Assembly (NCBI GenBank): GCA_027315405.1 | Contig: DAHUYB010000066.1 | Span: 1-37,593, forward strand | Length of the DNA stretch: 37,593 nucleotides | DNA from: Gammaproteobacteria bacterium | GTDB taxonomy: Bacteria > Pseudomonadota > Gammaproteobacteria > Natronospirales > REEB76 | Direction of reading: 5' to 3' | In this document: piece by piece, positions 9,204 to 17,255 of the stretch | How the letters are laid out: every line of letters starts with the position of its first letter | How positions within the stretch are numbered: position 1 is the first letter of the stretch | Made by a program: the position numbers and the translations under genes | The notes under the pieces: generated by a model | Databases searched by the model: none | What the model saw: only the letters and a program-made list of their open reading frames with translations | Told to the model about the DNA's origin: nothing

Positions 9204-9479
9204 ATGAAGCCACCCAGTCATAAGTCCCAGCTCGCGCGCCTGAAGCGCATCCACGGCCAGGTGGCCGGCCTCATGCGCATGGTGGAGGAGGAGCGCTACT
9301 GTGGCGACATCCTCACGCAACTGCGCGCGGTGCAGGCGGCGCTGGAAGCGGTGCAGCAGGGCATCCTCAAGAGCCACATCGAGCATTGCGTGGCCGGCGC
9401 CATCGAGAGTGGCGACTCGCGCGAGCGAGACGCCAAGCTCGCGGAGCTGTTTGACATTCTCAAGCGCTTTCCAGCGTAA
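9204..9479 (+). CDS. csoR: CsoR-type Cu(I)-sensing transcriptional repressor
   Basis: A 91-residue all-helical DUF156 protein. Cys33, His58 and Cys62 show the C-x24-H-x3-C spacing of the Cu(I) ligands of M. tuberculosis CsoR (Cys36, His61, Cys65). The nickel sensor RcnR and formaldehyde sensor FrmR use different ligand sets. Family members bind DNA as tetramers and let go when Cu(I) binds. The gene lies 22 bp before the copper ATPase on the same strand and just behind the palindromic operator, so autoregulated control of csoR-copA is the natural model. The start at ATG 9204 keeps the usual family length, but little room remains for a ribosome site between the palindrome and the start. Confidence 0.92.
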   Translation: MKPPSHKSQLARLKRIHGQVAGLMRMVEEERYCGDILTQLRAVQAALEAVQQGILKSHIEHCVAGAIESGDSRERDAKLAELFDILKRFPA

Positions 9480-9501
9480 AGTTTTCTGAAGGAGATGTTT
9501 C

Positions 9502-11883
9502 ATGGCTGATTGCTGTCACGGCCCTGTTGCCACTGGGTCTGTCCGGAACGAACTGCACGATCCGGTATGCGGTATGCGCATGCAGGCCGATAGCCCGTAT
9601 CGTGCCGAACACCAGGGACAAGTGTATTACTTCTGTTCCGCCGGTTGTCGTGAAAAGTTTCTGAAATCACCGCAGGCGTATGCCGGCCGCATGAACACGG
9701 CGCTGGCTGGCCATGCACACAAGCATGCGCATTCCAGTGCGCCGGTTGCGCCGGTATCCGCGTCTGGCAAACAGCAATGGACCTGCCCTATGCATCCGGA
9801 AATCGTGCGTGACGCGCCCGGCGCTTGCCCGATCTGCGGTATGGCGCTCGAACCGATGCTGCCGGTAGCGGACAAGCAAAGCGATCCGGAACTGCTCGGT
9901 ATGCTACGGCGTTTCTGGGTCGGTGTCGTACTCACAATACCCCTCGTCATTATCGCCATGCGCACACTGTTTTTGCGCCCCTGGGTTGAGTTGCTGCCGG
10001 GCGCGGCATGGAGTTGGAGCGAGTTTGCGCTGGCAACACCGGTAGTGTTGTGGGGCGGCTGGCCGTTTTTCCAGCGCGCCTGGCGTTCGCTTCAGCACCG
10101 CAGCCTCAACATGTACACCTTGATCGGGCTAGGGGTTGCGGTGGCCTATGGCTACAGCCTAGCGGCATTGCTTTTCCCGGAGATATTCCCTGTGACATTC
10201 CGCATGGCGGATGGCACGCTACCGATGTATTTCGAGGCGGCTGCGGCCATTACCACGCTGGTACTGCTGGGCGAGGTGTTGCAGATGCGCGCCCGTCATT
10301 CCACCTCGGCTGCCATTCGTGCGCTGCTGGATCTGGCGCCACCCGTGGCACACCGCATCAATGCGGACGGCGGTGAACAGGACGTGCCTCTGGGACAAGT
10401 GCAGGTCGGTAATTCCTTGCGTATACGGCCGGGGGAGAAGATACCCGTGGATGGCGTGCTGCTGGAAGGCAAGGGCAGCGTCGATGAGTCCATGTTGACT
10501 GGCGAACCCTTGCCAGTGGAGAAACACGCCGGTGACAAGACGGCGGCCGGCACGCTGAACAGCACCGGCAGTTTCGTGATGCGCGCGGAACGGGTGGGTG
10601 CCGACACACTGCTCTCGCGCATCGTGGCGCAGGTGACTGCGGCGCAGCGCAGCCGTGCACCTATTCAGTCACTGGCGGATCGGGTATCCGCTTGGTTTGT
10701 GCCGGCGGTGGTGCTGGCCGCCCTGACAAGTTTCATTGTCTGGTATTTCTTCGGACCCGCTCCGCAGTTTGCCCATGGGCTGGTGAATGCCGTGGCGGTG
10801 CTCATTATCGCCTGCCCGTGTGCGCTGGGACTTGCCACGCCCATGTCGATTATGGTGGCCATGGGCAAAGGCGCGCAGTCGGGCGTATTATTCCGCAACG
10901 CGGCGGCGCTGGAACGTTTACGGGAAGTGGATACGCTTTTGGTGGACAAGACCGGCACGCTCACGGAAGGCAAACCCAAAGTGGTGTATGTGGAGTCCAG
11001 CGGCATATTATCGGAGAACGAAGTACTGTTGTTTGCCGCCGCGTTGGAACAGGTCAGCGAACATCCGCTGGCTGCGGCCATCGTGACCGCCGCGCGGGAA
11101 CACGAACTTGTCATCGGCAAGGTGGATCAATTTGAATCGGTCACGGGGCAGGGCGTGCGGGGCCTGGTCACTGGCAAGCGCATAGCGCTGGGCAATGACA
11201 AACTGGCGGCGGCGCTCAAAGCGGACGTGTCACCCGCAGACAACACGGTTCAAGCGCAGCGCGCCCAGGGCGCAACAGTTATGTATGTGCTTGTGGACGG
11301 CCAGCTCGCCGGCTTCATCGCCGTGGCCGACCCCATCAAGCAAACCACACCGGATGCCATTGCAGGACTGAAACATGCAGGCCTGCGCGTGGTCATGGTG
11401 ACGGGCGACAACGAAATCACGGCGCACGCAGTCGCCGACAAACTTGCTTTGGATCAGGTCCTCGCTGGTGTTTCTCCGGAAGGCAAGGCTAAAGTTGTAA
11501 AGCATCTGCAGGCTGAAGGCAGGCGCGTGGCTATGACCGGCGACGGCATCAACGACGCGCCGGCACTGGCTGTCGCAGATGTAGGTATTGCCATGGGCAC
11601 CGGCACCGACATCGCCATGGAAACTGCCGCTGTGACTTTGGTAAAAGGCGATTTACGCGGTCTGCTGCGCGCCCGCAGGCTGTCCCAGGCCACCGTGAGC
11701 AACATCCGCCAGAATTTGTTCTGGGCGTTCGCCTATAACGTGGTGGGCGTGCCGATTGCAGCGGGCGTGTTGTATCCGTTCTTCGGCCTGTTGCTATCGC
11801 CGATGATTGCCGCGGCTGCCATGTCGTTCAGCTCTGTGTCCGTCGTATTGAATGCATTGCGGCTTCGCTGGGCCAGACTCTGA
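9502..11883 (+). CDS. copA: Cu(I)-exporting P1B-type ATPase with YHS and heavy-metal-binding N-terminus
   Basis: A 793-residue inner-membrane pump that exports Cu(I) (possibly Ag(I)) using ATP. The N-terminus has a CC pair (residues 4-5), a YHS domain starting HDPVCGM, a His-rich linker and a CPMHPEI...CPICGM heavy-metal-binding domain, in place of the usual HMA domain. The core shows the metal-site CPC (Cys438-Pro-Cys440), phosphorylated Asp482 in DKTGTLTEG, the SEHPLAAAI nucleotide-binding segment and the TGDGINDAP hinge. The last two membrane spans carry the Tyr-Asn and Met-Ser pairs typical of Cu(I) pumps. ATG 9502 is preceded by GGAG at 9491-9494. It forms an operon with csoR and is expected to be derepressed by copper. 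Confidence 0.95.
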   Translation: MADCCHGPVATGSVRNELHDPVCGMRMQADSPYRAEHQGQVYYFCSAGCREKFLKSPQAYAGRMNTALAGHAHKHAHSSAPVAPVSASGKQQWTCPMHPEIVRDAPGACPICGMALEPMLPVADKQSDPELLGMLRRFWVGVVLTIPLVIIAMRTLFLRPWVELLPGAAWSWSEFALATPVVLWGGWPFFQRAWRSLQHRSLNMYTLIGLGVAVAYGYSLAALLFPEIFPVTFRMADGTLPMYFEAAAAITTLVLLGEVLQMRARHSTSAAIRALLDLAPPVAHRINADGGEQDVPLGQVQVGNSLRIRPGEKIPVDGVLLEGKGSVDESMLTGEPLPVEKHAGDKTAAGTLNSTGSFVMRAERVGADTLLSRIVAQVTAAQRSRAPIQSLADRVSAWFVPAVVLAALTSFIVWYFFGPAPQFAHGLVNAVAVLIIACPCALGLATPMSIMVAMGKGAQSGVLFRNAAALERLREVDTLLVDKTGTLTEGKPKVVYVESSGILSENEVLLFAAALEQVSEHPLAAAIVTAAREHELVIGKVDQFESVTGQGVRGLVTGKRIALGNDKLAAALKADVSPADNTVQAQRAQGATVMYVLVDGQLAGFIAVADPIKQTTPDAIAGLKHAGLRVVMVTGDNEITAHAVADKLALDQVLAGVSPEGKAKVVKHLQAEGRRVAMTGDGINDAPALAVADVGIAMGTGTDIAMETAAVTLVKGDLRGLLRARRLSQATVSNIRQNLFWAFAYNVVGVPIAAGVLYPFFGLLLSPMIAAAAMSFSSVSVVLNALRLRWARL

Positions 11884-12178
11884 CGGTAATGGCCCATGTA
11901 GCGGGCAGCTTTGCGTGTGAGCGGGTCATTTGGAGCGCCTTTGCCTGCAGATAGATATCCGAACATTAACGCAAAGTCTGAGGCAGGTTAACGAAATCCC
12001 TGCACTCGGCAAGTTGAGCAGCGGTCAGGTCTGCAGAATACCGCAGGCTGCGCGGTCAAGCGTGAAAGCAGCTGCCGGATAAGCGACTATAATTTGCAAC
12101 TCATGGTCTGATCTATCAACGGCGCCACGGGTTCTGGTGCTGCGCACGGGCCCCAAATTCTTTTGCAGGAGGCTATTC
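11884..12178. other. Intergenic region between copA and the aldo/keto reductase
   Basis: About 295 bp without a supported gene. It contains a consensus -10 hexamer (TATAAT, 12088-12093) some 85 bp before the reductase start; no good -35 is seen at the right distance. An imperfect CTGCAG/CAGG-type dyad lies around 12031-12050. No convincing terminator for copA is visible. Confidence 0.6.
12088..12093 (+). promoter_or_regulatory. Possible -10 element for the aldo/keto reductase gene
   Basis: TATAAT matches the sigma70 consensus exactly. The upstream -35 position has only weak matches, so either the promoter needs an activator or the match is fortuitous. Confidence 0.4.
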
Positions 12179-13168
12179 ATGCCAAACATTCCGCAACACC
12201 GGCTTGGCCGACAAGGTCTTGTGGTCTCGGCAATGGGGCTGGGCTGCATGGGCATGTCGGATTTCTATAAAGGCGGCAGCGAAAGCGAGTCCATTGCGAC
12301 CATTCACCGGGCACTGGAACTTGGCATTAATTTTCTGGATACCGCGGATATGTACGGACCGTTTACTAACGAACAGCTGTTAGGCAAGGCTCTTAAAGGT
12401 CGGCGCGACGGTGTCATCATCGCCACCAAATTCGGCAATCAGCGTAGCCTGGACGGTAAATTCCTGGGCGTCAATGGTCGGCCGGAGTATGTGCGCGCCT
12501 GCTGCGACGCTTCGCTCAAGCGCTTGGGGATAACGCAGATCGATTTGTATTACCAACATCGCGTGGATACCCAAGTACCCATCGAGGACACCGTGGGTGC
12601 CATGGCGGAACTGGTAAAAGCAGGCAAGATACGTTACCTTGGTTTGTCGGAAGCGGCTCCCGCCACTGTTCGACGTGCCCACCGGGTCCATCCCATCAGT
12701 GCTCTGCAAACGGAATATTCCCTCTGGAGCCGCGACCCGGAGGCTGAGATACTGCCCACGGTACGTGAGCTCGGCATAGGTTTCGTAGCCTATAGCCCGT
12801 TGGGGCGCGGCTTTTTGACAGGCCGTTTCAAACGGCAGGAGGATTTATCAGAAGGTGACTGGCGGCGCAATCATCCGCGTTTCCAGGGAGTGAACTTCCA
12901 GAAAAATCTTGAATTGGCACACCATGTACAGTTAATCGCCCGGGGAAAAAACCTGAGTTCCTCTCAGGTGGCGCTCGCCTGGTTATTGCATCAAGGTAAA
13001 GACATCGTACCGATACCAGGTACCAAACAACGCAAGTACCTGGAAGAAAATGCCGGCGCAACCGAAGTTGAATTGAGTGCCGAAGATTTGCGGCAAATTG
13101 ACGCGGCATTCCCCCATGGTCTTGCTGCCGGGGATCGTTATGCCGATATGAGTACCGTCAATCACTAA
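12179..13168 (+). CDS. Aldo/keto reductase
   Basis: An NADPH-dependent carbonyl reductase of 329 residues with the aldo/keto reductase barrel. The catalytic tetrad is visible as Asp54, Tyr59 ([12 protein letters not shown]), Lys84 (IATKFGN) and His127 (YYQHRVD). GLGCMGMS near the N-terminus and [16 protein letters not shown] near the C-terminus are typical of the YakC-like group. I chose ATG 12179 because a full AGGAGG lies at 12167-12172; an upstream in-frame start at 12137 lacks one. The physiological substrate is unknown; these enzymes often detoxify aldehydes. The GST-like gene follows after 19 bp and is probably cotranscribed, which fits a detoxification pair. Confidence 0.93.
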   Translation: MPNIPQHRLGRQGLVVSAMGLGCMGMSDFYKGGSESESIATIHRALELGINFLDTADMYGPFTNEQLLGKALKGRRDGVIIATKFGNQRSLDGKFLGVNGRPEYVRACCDASLKRLGITQIDLYYQHRVDTQVPIEDTVGAMAELVKAGKIRYLGLSEAAPATVRRAHRVHPISALQTEYSLWSRDPEAEILPTVRELGIGFVAYSPLGRGFLTGRFKRQEDLSEGDWRRNHPRFQGVNFQKNLELAHHVQLIARGKNLSSSQVALAWLLHQGKDIVPIPGTKQRKYLEENAGATEVELSAEDLRQIDAAFPHGLAAGDRYADMSTVNH

Positions 13169-13187
13169 ACCTTAAGACTGAATCAAT

Positions 13188-13859
13188 ATGGATAAGCTGA
13201 CATTCATAACAGGCAACAAAGCCTATTCCTCCTGGTCACTGCGGCCGTGGCTGGCGCTGCGTGCCACCGATGCAGCTTTCGAGGAAATCGTGGTGCCATT
13301 GTATGTGCCGGGTTACAAGGCATTGCTGCTGGCGCATTCGCCGGCCGGTAAGGTGCCGGTGCTGAAACACGGCGAGCGCGTCATTTGGGATTCACTCGCG
13401 ATCTGCGAGTACCTGGCCGAACAATTTCCCAAGGCGCGGCTCTGGCCGGAAGCTACGGCGGCCCGGGCGTTGGCACGCTCCGTAAGTGCCGAGATGCACT
13501 CAGGGTTCAGCACCATCCGCTCCACTATGCCGTTTAATTGCCGCGCCATGGGACGGCATGTGGCGAGCAGTCAGGAGCTGGAAAGCGAGATTCAGCGGGT
13601 ACAGAGTCTGTGGCGCGAATGTCAGGAGCGTTATGGCCAAGAAGGCCCATGGCTGTTCGGCCGCTTTACAGTGGCGGATTGCATGTATATTCCCATGGCA
13701 CTGCGTTTCGTCACCTACGGCGCACGTCTGGATACCGGGGCGCAAGCGTATATGCAGACGGTGCTGCAAGATGCAACAGTACAGGAATGGATAGCGGCGG
13801 CGAGACTGGAAAGAGGTGTGATTGCGGCCAATGAAATTGGCAATGAGGGCGTCGCATAA
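13188..13859 (+). CDS. Glutathione S-transferase family protein
   Basis: A 223-residue cytoplasmic protein. The N-terminal thioredoxin-fold domain opens with FITGNKAYSSWSLRPWLAL, where the Ser pair probably supplies the glutathione-activating residue. HSPAGKVPVL has the cis-proline and WDSLAICEYLAEQF the glutathione gamma-glutamyl contact (Asp-Ser). The C-terminal helical domain contains FGRFTVADCMYIPMALRF, the usual N-capping box region. Substrate cannot be inferred. It sits directly behind the aldo/keto reductase on the same strand. Confidence 0.9.
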   Translation: MDKLTFITGNKAYSSWSLRPWLALRATDAAFEEIVVPLYVPGYKALLLAHSPAGKVPVLKHGERVIWDSLAICEYLAEQFPKARLWPEATAARALARSVSAEMHSGFSTIRSTMPFNCRAMGRHVASSQELESEIQRVQSLWRECQERYGQEGPWLFGRFTVADCMYIPMALRFVTYGARLDTGAQAYMQTVLQDATVQEWIAAARLERGVIAANEIGNEGVA

Positions 13860-13892
13860 GCCATAACTGCCTAGGTGATGTTGGGATCGCAA

Positions 13893-13914
13893 GGGCTATT
13901 AGCCCATGGCTTTT
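13893..13914 (+). terminator. Possible terminator after the GST gene
   Basis: GGGCT at 13893-13897 pairs with AGCCC at 13901-13905 around a 3-nt loop, and a TTTT run follows at 13911-13914. An alternative outer pairing uses AGGGCT (13892-13897) and AGCCCT (13916-13921). The stem is short and the U-run is displaced, so this is tentative. Confidence 0.35.
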
Positions 13915-13992
13915 CAGCCCTGTTAGGTGGCCGAACTCAGTGAGATCTCAGGAATTAGGTGTCGGCGCGTGCCCAGACCCGCGAAAAATGTA

Positions 13993-14020
13993 TTGACGAT
14001 GGCATAAAAATACCTATACT
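13993..14020 (+). promoter_or_regulatory. lexA promoter
   Basis: TTGACG at 13993-13998 and TATACT at 14015-14020 are separated by 16 bp, a good sigma70 promoter. The predicted transcript starts near 14027, giving a short leader before the GTG start. Confidence 0.8.
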
Positions 14021-14036
14021 GTGTTTAAATACAGTC
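14017..14036 (+). promoter_or_regulatory. LexA (SOS) box
   Basis: A perfect CTGT-N8-ACAG palindrome (CTGT at 14019-14022, ACAG at 14031-14034) overlaps the -10 element of the lexA promoter. This matches the gammaproteobacterial LexA consensus and shows negative autoregulation relieved by the SOS response. Confidence 0.93.
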
Positions 14037-14050
14037 TATAGGCGAAGTTT

Positions 14051-14734
14051 GTGGCTGACCTTACACCGCGGCAACAACAGATTCTTGAGTTAGTTCAAGA
14101 TGTTATTGAGGCTACCGGAATGCCGCCGACACGCGCGGAAATCGCCCGGAAACTGGGGTTCAAGTCGGTGAATGCAGCGGAAGATCATCTGCGCGCCTTG
14201 GCTCGAAAGGGTATGATTGAACTACTGCCCGGCGCTGCCCGGGGAATCCGTCTTACCGATCCTCCCGGTCTCCCGGTAGTCGGCCGGGTAGCGGCGGGCA
14301 GTCCTCTTTTGGCTCAGGAGCATCTGGAAGGCCGTTACCGCCTTGACCCGGGCCTATTTCATCCCAAGCCCCATTACCTGTTGCGCGTGCGCGGCATGAG
14401 CATGCGCAATGCCGGCATCCTCGACGGCGATCTGTTGGCCGTACACCGCTCTCCGGACGTATACAACGGCCAGATTGTGGTGGCCCGCGTGGGGGACGAA
14501 GTCACGGTGAAGCGTTACCGCCTTAAGGGCTCGCAAGTGTGGCTTATGCCCGAAAATCCCGACTTTCAACCCATCATTTTGGAGGCGTCCAACGCCTCGC
14601 TGGTGCTGGAAGGGGTCGTGGTGGGGGTGATTCGTAACGGGTTTCCGGCTAGGGGGTATCCCGGCATAGAGGGTGGATCCGGCAACGGGATTTTAGGCAA
14701 AGAAAAGGCGCGGATCACTCCGCGCCCTTTGTAA
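14051..14734 (+). CDS. lexA: LexA repressor (SOS regulator)
   Basis: Represses DNA-damage genes and cleaves itself when RecA filaments form. The N-terminal winged-helix domain starts with [16 protein letters not shown] and carries the recognition helix near residues 28-40. The cleavage bond is Ala82-Gly83, and the catalytic dyad is Ser117 (RGMSM) and Lys154 (VTVKR), all two positions lower than in E. coli. The start is GTG 14051. At 227 residues it is about 25 longer than the E. coli protein; the extra tail follows GVIRNG and runs into the terminator hairpin, with the stop at 14732-14734. The tail is Gly/Pro-rich and may result from loss of an earlier stop: a TAG in another frame lies near 14651. 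The promoter carries an SOS box. Confidence 0.97.
   Translation: MADLTPRQQQILELVQDVIEATGMPPTRAEIARKLGFKSVNAAEDHLRALARKGMIELLPGAARGIRLTDPPGLPVVGRVAAGSPLLAQEHLEGRYRLDPGLFHPKPHYLLRVRGMSMRNAGILDGDLLAVHRSPDVYNGQIVVARVGDEVTVKRYRLKGSQVWLMPENPDFQPIILEASNASLVLEGVVVGVIRNGFPARGYPGIEGGSGNGILGKEKARITPRPL
14703..14730. terminator. Bidirectional intrinsic terminator overlapping the lexA stop region
   Basis: GGCGCGG (14707-14713) and CCGCGCC (14720-14726) form a perfect 7-bp GC stem with a 6-nt loop. On the plus strand a short T-run follows; on the minus strand the stem is followed by CTTTTC-type T-rich sequence. It lies between convergent lexA and the small secreted protein gene and can serve both. Unusually, the stem is inside the lexA coding frame. 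Confidence 0.8.
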
Positions 14735-14779
14735 AAAACAGCGGAAATGTTATAGCCGCTGCTGATTTCGTCCTTACTT

Positions 14780-15100
14780 TTATTTGGTATGTGCTGCGGG
14801 AGCCGCAGTCTTGGCTTTCTTCTCTTTCTTCATCATTTTGTGATGAGTCTTTTTATGCTCCATCATCTTTTTATGTTCCATCATTTTTTTATGCTCCATT
14901 TTCTCATGCTCCATTCTCTCATGGCGCATCATCATTTCATGCTTTTCTTTGCGTTTGGCAGCTTCCTTTTTCGTGAGGGTAGCTGCCTTGGTGGCAGGAG
15001 CCTGGGCACCGGCTTGAGCCGGGGTGCCTTGGGCAAGCGCCATGCCGGCAAACGCAAACAGCGAGCCAGCAACAAGACCAACCAACATCTGACGTTTCAT
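14780..15100 (-). CDS. Small secreted Met/His/Lys-rich protein
   Basis: A 106-residue protein beginning MKRQMLVGLVAGSLFAFAGMALA, a clear Sec signal peptide with likely cleavage after residue 23. I chose the ATG at 15100 (CGGAG stands upstream of it), not the longer frame starting at 15178, because the signal peptide begins there. The mature part has an Ala-rich linker and then a highly charged segment built of repeats such as MEHKKM, with many Met, His and Lys. Such Met/His-rich stretches can bind copper or other soft metals, and the copper cassette lies about 3 kb away, but no link is shown. The charged repeat region should be helical or disordered. No family is recognised. It is convergent with lexA and shares its terminator. 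Confidence 0.8.
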   Translation of the reverse strand: MKRQMLVGLVAGSLFAFAGMALAQGTPAQAGAQAPATKAATLTKKEAAKRKEKHEMMMRHERMEHEKMEHKKMMEHKKMMEHKKTHHKMMKKEKKAKTAAPAAHTK

Positions 15101-15450
15101 CTGAGTACTCCGTAACAAGTTTAGGTTTTGTAAAACTGCTGTTGTTTTCGGAAGTAGGTAAAATTGAGGTGAACCCACCCCCCCACCCCGGATCCAAAAG
15201 ACAGCCTATGCGTCTTTATCAACCAGACTTCTGGTGTTGAAAAATCCCTTAAAATTTTTATGCGATCCCTTGGAAGGGGCCTGGATCAGACCCCCCGGCA
15301 TACTTGCCGACAGCTTCGTAGTTTAACGCGCCCCGGCCCTATTGGATAGGGGCTAATGGCGCCTAACGTAGGTCCATGGCCTATCGGATTCGCCGGTGGG
15401 CGCCAAAATCAAGCTGCCGGACGGCTCTTGTCGCTGGCATAATGGGCATT
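15101..15450. other. Divergent intergenic region with G-quadruplex motif and stem-loop
   Basis: About 350 bp between the minus-strand secreted-protein gene and the plus-strand HD-GYP gene. Besides the G-rich motif at 15174-15189 it holds a two-part inverted repeat at 15328-15362: outer arms GCGCC (15328-15332) and GGCGC (15358-15362), inner arms CCCTAT (15337-15342) and ATAGGG (15346-15351). A TTGAAA-N16-TATGCG type promoter match lies near 15238-15265 on the plus strand. No gene is supported here. Confidence 0.55.
15174..15189 (-). promoter_or_regulatory. Potential G-quadruplex upstream of the Met/His-rich protein gene
   Basis: On the minus (coding) strand the sequence reads GGGG, T, seven G, T, GGG, satisfying the usual four-run G-quadruplex rule with one-base loops. 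It lies 74-89 nt upstream of the start codon at 15100, in or next to the promoter. The homopolymer of seven C/G (15178-15184) is also prone to slippage. Confidence 0.6.
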
Positions 15451-16698
15451 ATGAAGAAAATTTCCATATCAGAACTCCGACTAGGCATGTATGTGACAGC
15501 GCTGGACCGCCCTTGGCTGGAAAGCCCCTTCCCGTTCCAGGGGTTCCCAGTCGAGTCGCATGAGCAGCTGGTTACCCTGCAGAAAACCTGCGAGTACATA
15601 TTTATCGACGAGGAAAAGGGGACCGCCCCGAACACTTCGGATTACGGGCGCAAGACCTCTAGTCGGAGTTCCGGCCGGCCCGTCACCCTGACGATGGAAC
15701 GTACTGACCTAACCGGCCTCGGTTGGCGGGGGCGGGAGAGTTTCCGTCAGGACATGCGCAAGGTTCTCGCCAGCCGCGGCAAATTGCACCGGCATGTGCA
15801 GCGTCTGCTGAGCGACGTGCGTTTCGGGCGCAGCGCGGACACTCGTGAGGCGCGAATTCTCACGCTTGAATTGGTGAATGTGGCGATGGCGAATCCAGCG
15901 GCTACCCTTTGGCTCACCAACCTTGAGACTAAACACGACTATACCGTTTCTCATTGTCTGAATGTTTGTATTCTGAGCATCGTATTCGGGCTGCATCTGG
16001 AATTGTCGAGTGATTCCATCGGTGAGCTGGCATTGGGTGCGTTGTTACATGATGTCGGCAAGATGCGCACACCGGTCTCCATCCTCGATAAACCAGGACT
16101 GCTTACAGAAGATGAATTTGACATCATAAAAAAGCATCCGGTAGATGGATTCAATATCCTGCGCAAAGATAAGCACGTTTCCGAAAAGTGCCTCGAAATA
16201 GTTCAGTTACACCATGAACGGATTAGTGGTCAGGGTTATCCCTTCGGATTGAAGGACGATGAGATCCCGGTGCATGTGCGCATTGTAGCCATCGCGGATG
16301 TTTACGACGATATTACCAGCAGCCGCGTGTATCACGAAGGTATCCCACCCCACACTTGCCTCAATATGATGTTCCACTGGGCGCCGCGGGATTTTGGTGA
16401 AGACCTGATGCAGGAATTCATACGCTGTATTGGTATTTATCCAATCGGTAGTCTCGTTGAACTGAACAGCAATGCTTTGGGTATCGTCATGTCCTCCAAT
16501 CCGGCAAGCCGTCTGCGCCCCATCGTTATGCTGGTTCGGGACGCTGAGGGCAAGCCCTATGGTCGCCGACCGCTGATCAACCTCGCGACACCGTCAGCGC
16601 GGGGTGGTGAGCCCAAGTGGTCTATTAAACGTGTCGTGGACTCCAAGGAATATGGCATCGACTTGGGGCGAATCGCGGAAATGGAAGCCGGAATCTAG
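15451..16698 (+). CDS. HD-GYP domain protein with DUF3391 (probable c-di-GMP phosphodiesterase)
   Basis: A 415-residue cytoplasmic protein. I chose ATG 15451, giving the MKKISISELRLGMYV start typical of the DUF3391 domain (about residues 1-60); upstream in-frame ATGs at 15376 and 15442 are less likely. The HD-GYP domain spans about residues 165-340, with the first metal ligands in HDVGK (His200-Asp201), then HHERISGQGYP and IADVYDDITSSR. In the HHExxDGxGYP motif the usual Asp is Ser. Family members hydrolyse cyclic-di-GMP to GMP using a di- or tri-iron centre. A C-terminal extension of about 70 residues is poorly defined. No sensor domain other than DUF3391 is seen. arfB follows 57 bp downstream. 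Confidence 0.92.
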   Translation: MKKISISELRLGMYVTALDRPWLESPFPFQGFPVESHEQLVTLQKTCEYIFIDEEKGTAPNTSDYGRKTSSRSSGRPVTLTMERTDLTGLGWRGRESFRQDMRKVLASRGKLHRHVQRLLSDVRFGRSADTREARILTLELVNVAMANPAATLWLTNLETKHDYTVSHCLNVCILSIVFGLHLELSSDSIGELALGALLHDVGKMRTPVSILDKPGLLTEDEFDIIKKHPVDGFNILRKDKHVSEKCLEIVQLHHERISGQGYPFGLKDDEIPVHVRIVAIADVYDDITSSRVYHEGIPPHTCLNMMFHWAPRDFGEDLMQEFIRCIGIYPIGSLVELNSNALGIVMSSNPASRLRPIVMLVRDAEGKPYGRRPLINLATPSARGGEPKWSIKRVVDSKEYGIDLGRIAEMEAGI

Positions 16699-16755
16699 CG
16701 GCAGAATGAATACCTTGCATTGCTTTCCTGGGGTCCATTAAGACCATTTCAGCAC

Positions 16756-17175
16756 ATGCTTGAGATAACACCGCAAATCCGTCTTCACGAAGATGAGTTG
16801 GTATTCCGTTTTGTGCGTGCCTCGGGGCCGGGCGGCCAGAATGTAAACAAGGTCGCGACAGCAGCGGAACTGCGCTTTGATGTGAGGCGCAATGTTTCGC
16901 TGCCGAATGCCGTGCGTGAGCGCCTCTTCAGGCTTGCCGCCAATAAGATTAATTCACAAGGTCAGTTGTTGATTTTTGCGCAGCGATTCCGTACTCAGGA
17001 ACGCAATCGCGCGGATGCGGTTGAACGGCTGGTAACGCTTATTCGCCGTGCTGCCGAGATTCCCAAGTCACGTAAAGCTAGCAAGCCCACCCGTGCTTCC
17101 AGACGGCGGCGCCTCGAAGGCAAGCGTCGACAGGCCCACAAGAAACGATTACGCCGTTCATCCTGCGATGATTGA
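16756..17175 (+). CDS. arfB: Ribosome rescue factor ArfB (peptidyl-tRNA hydrolase YaeJ)
   Basis: Releases peptides from ribosomes stalled at the 3' end of truncated mRNAs. The 139-residue protein has the class I release factor core with the catalytic GGQ motif (Gly26-Gly27-Gln28 within ASGPGGQNVNK) and the basic C-terminal tail (KSRKASKPTRASRRRRLEGK) that inserts into the empty mRNA channel. Length matches E. coli ArfB. I chose ATG 16756; a longer frame from 16720 begins with an unrelated sequence. It lacks codon-recognition domains, which separates it from PrfA/PrfB. The next gene is convergent. Confidence 0.95.
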   Translation: MLEITPQIRLHEDELVFRFVRASGPGGQNVNKVATAAELRFDVRRNVSLPNAVRERLFRLAANKINSQGQLLIFAQRFRTQERNRADAVERLVTLIRRAAEIPKSRKASKPTRASRRRRLEGKRRQAHKKRLRRSSCDD

Positions 17176-17255
17176 AACTGTCCAAAAGATAGCTGCCTGC
17201 CGGCATTTTACCTGGTAGGTGCAGAGCACGGCCGATTCCGGCCGCAATCCCGCAT

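Noticed and set aside
15101-15178. N-terminal extension of the Met/His-rich protein to 15178
   Set aside because: The signal peptide and ribosome site both point to the ATG at 15100; the extra 26 codons lie before a proper signal sequence.
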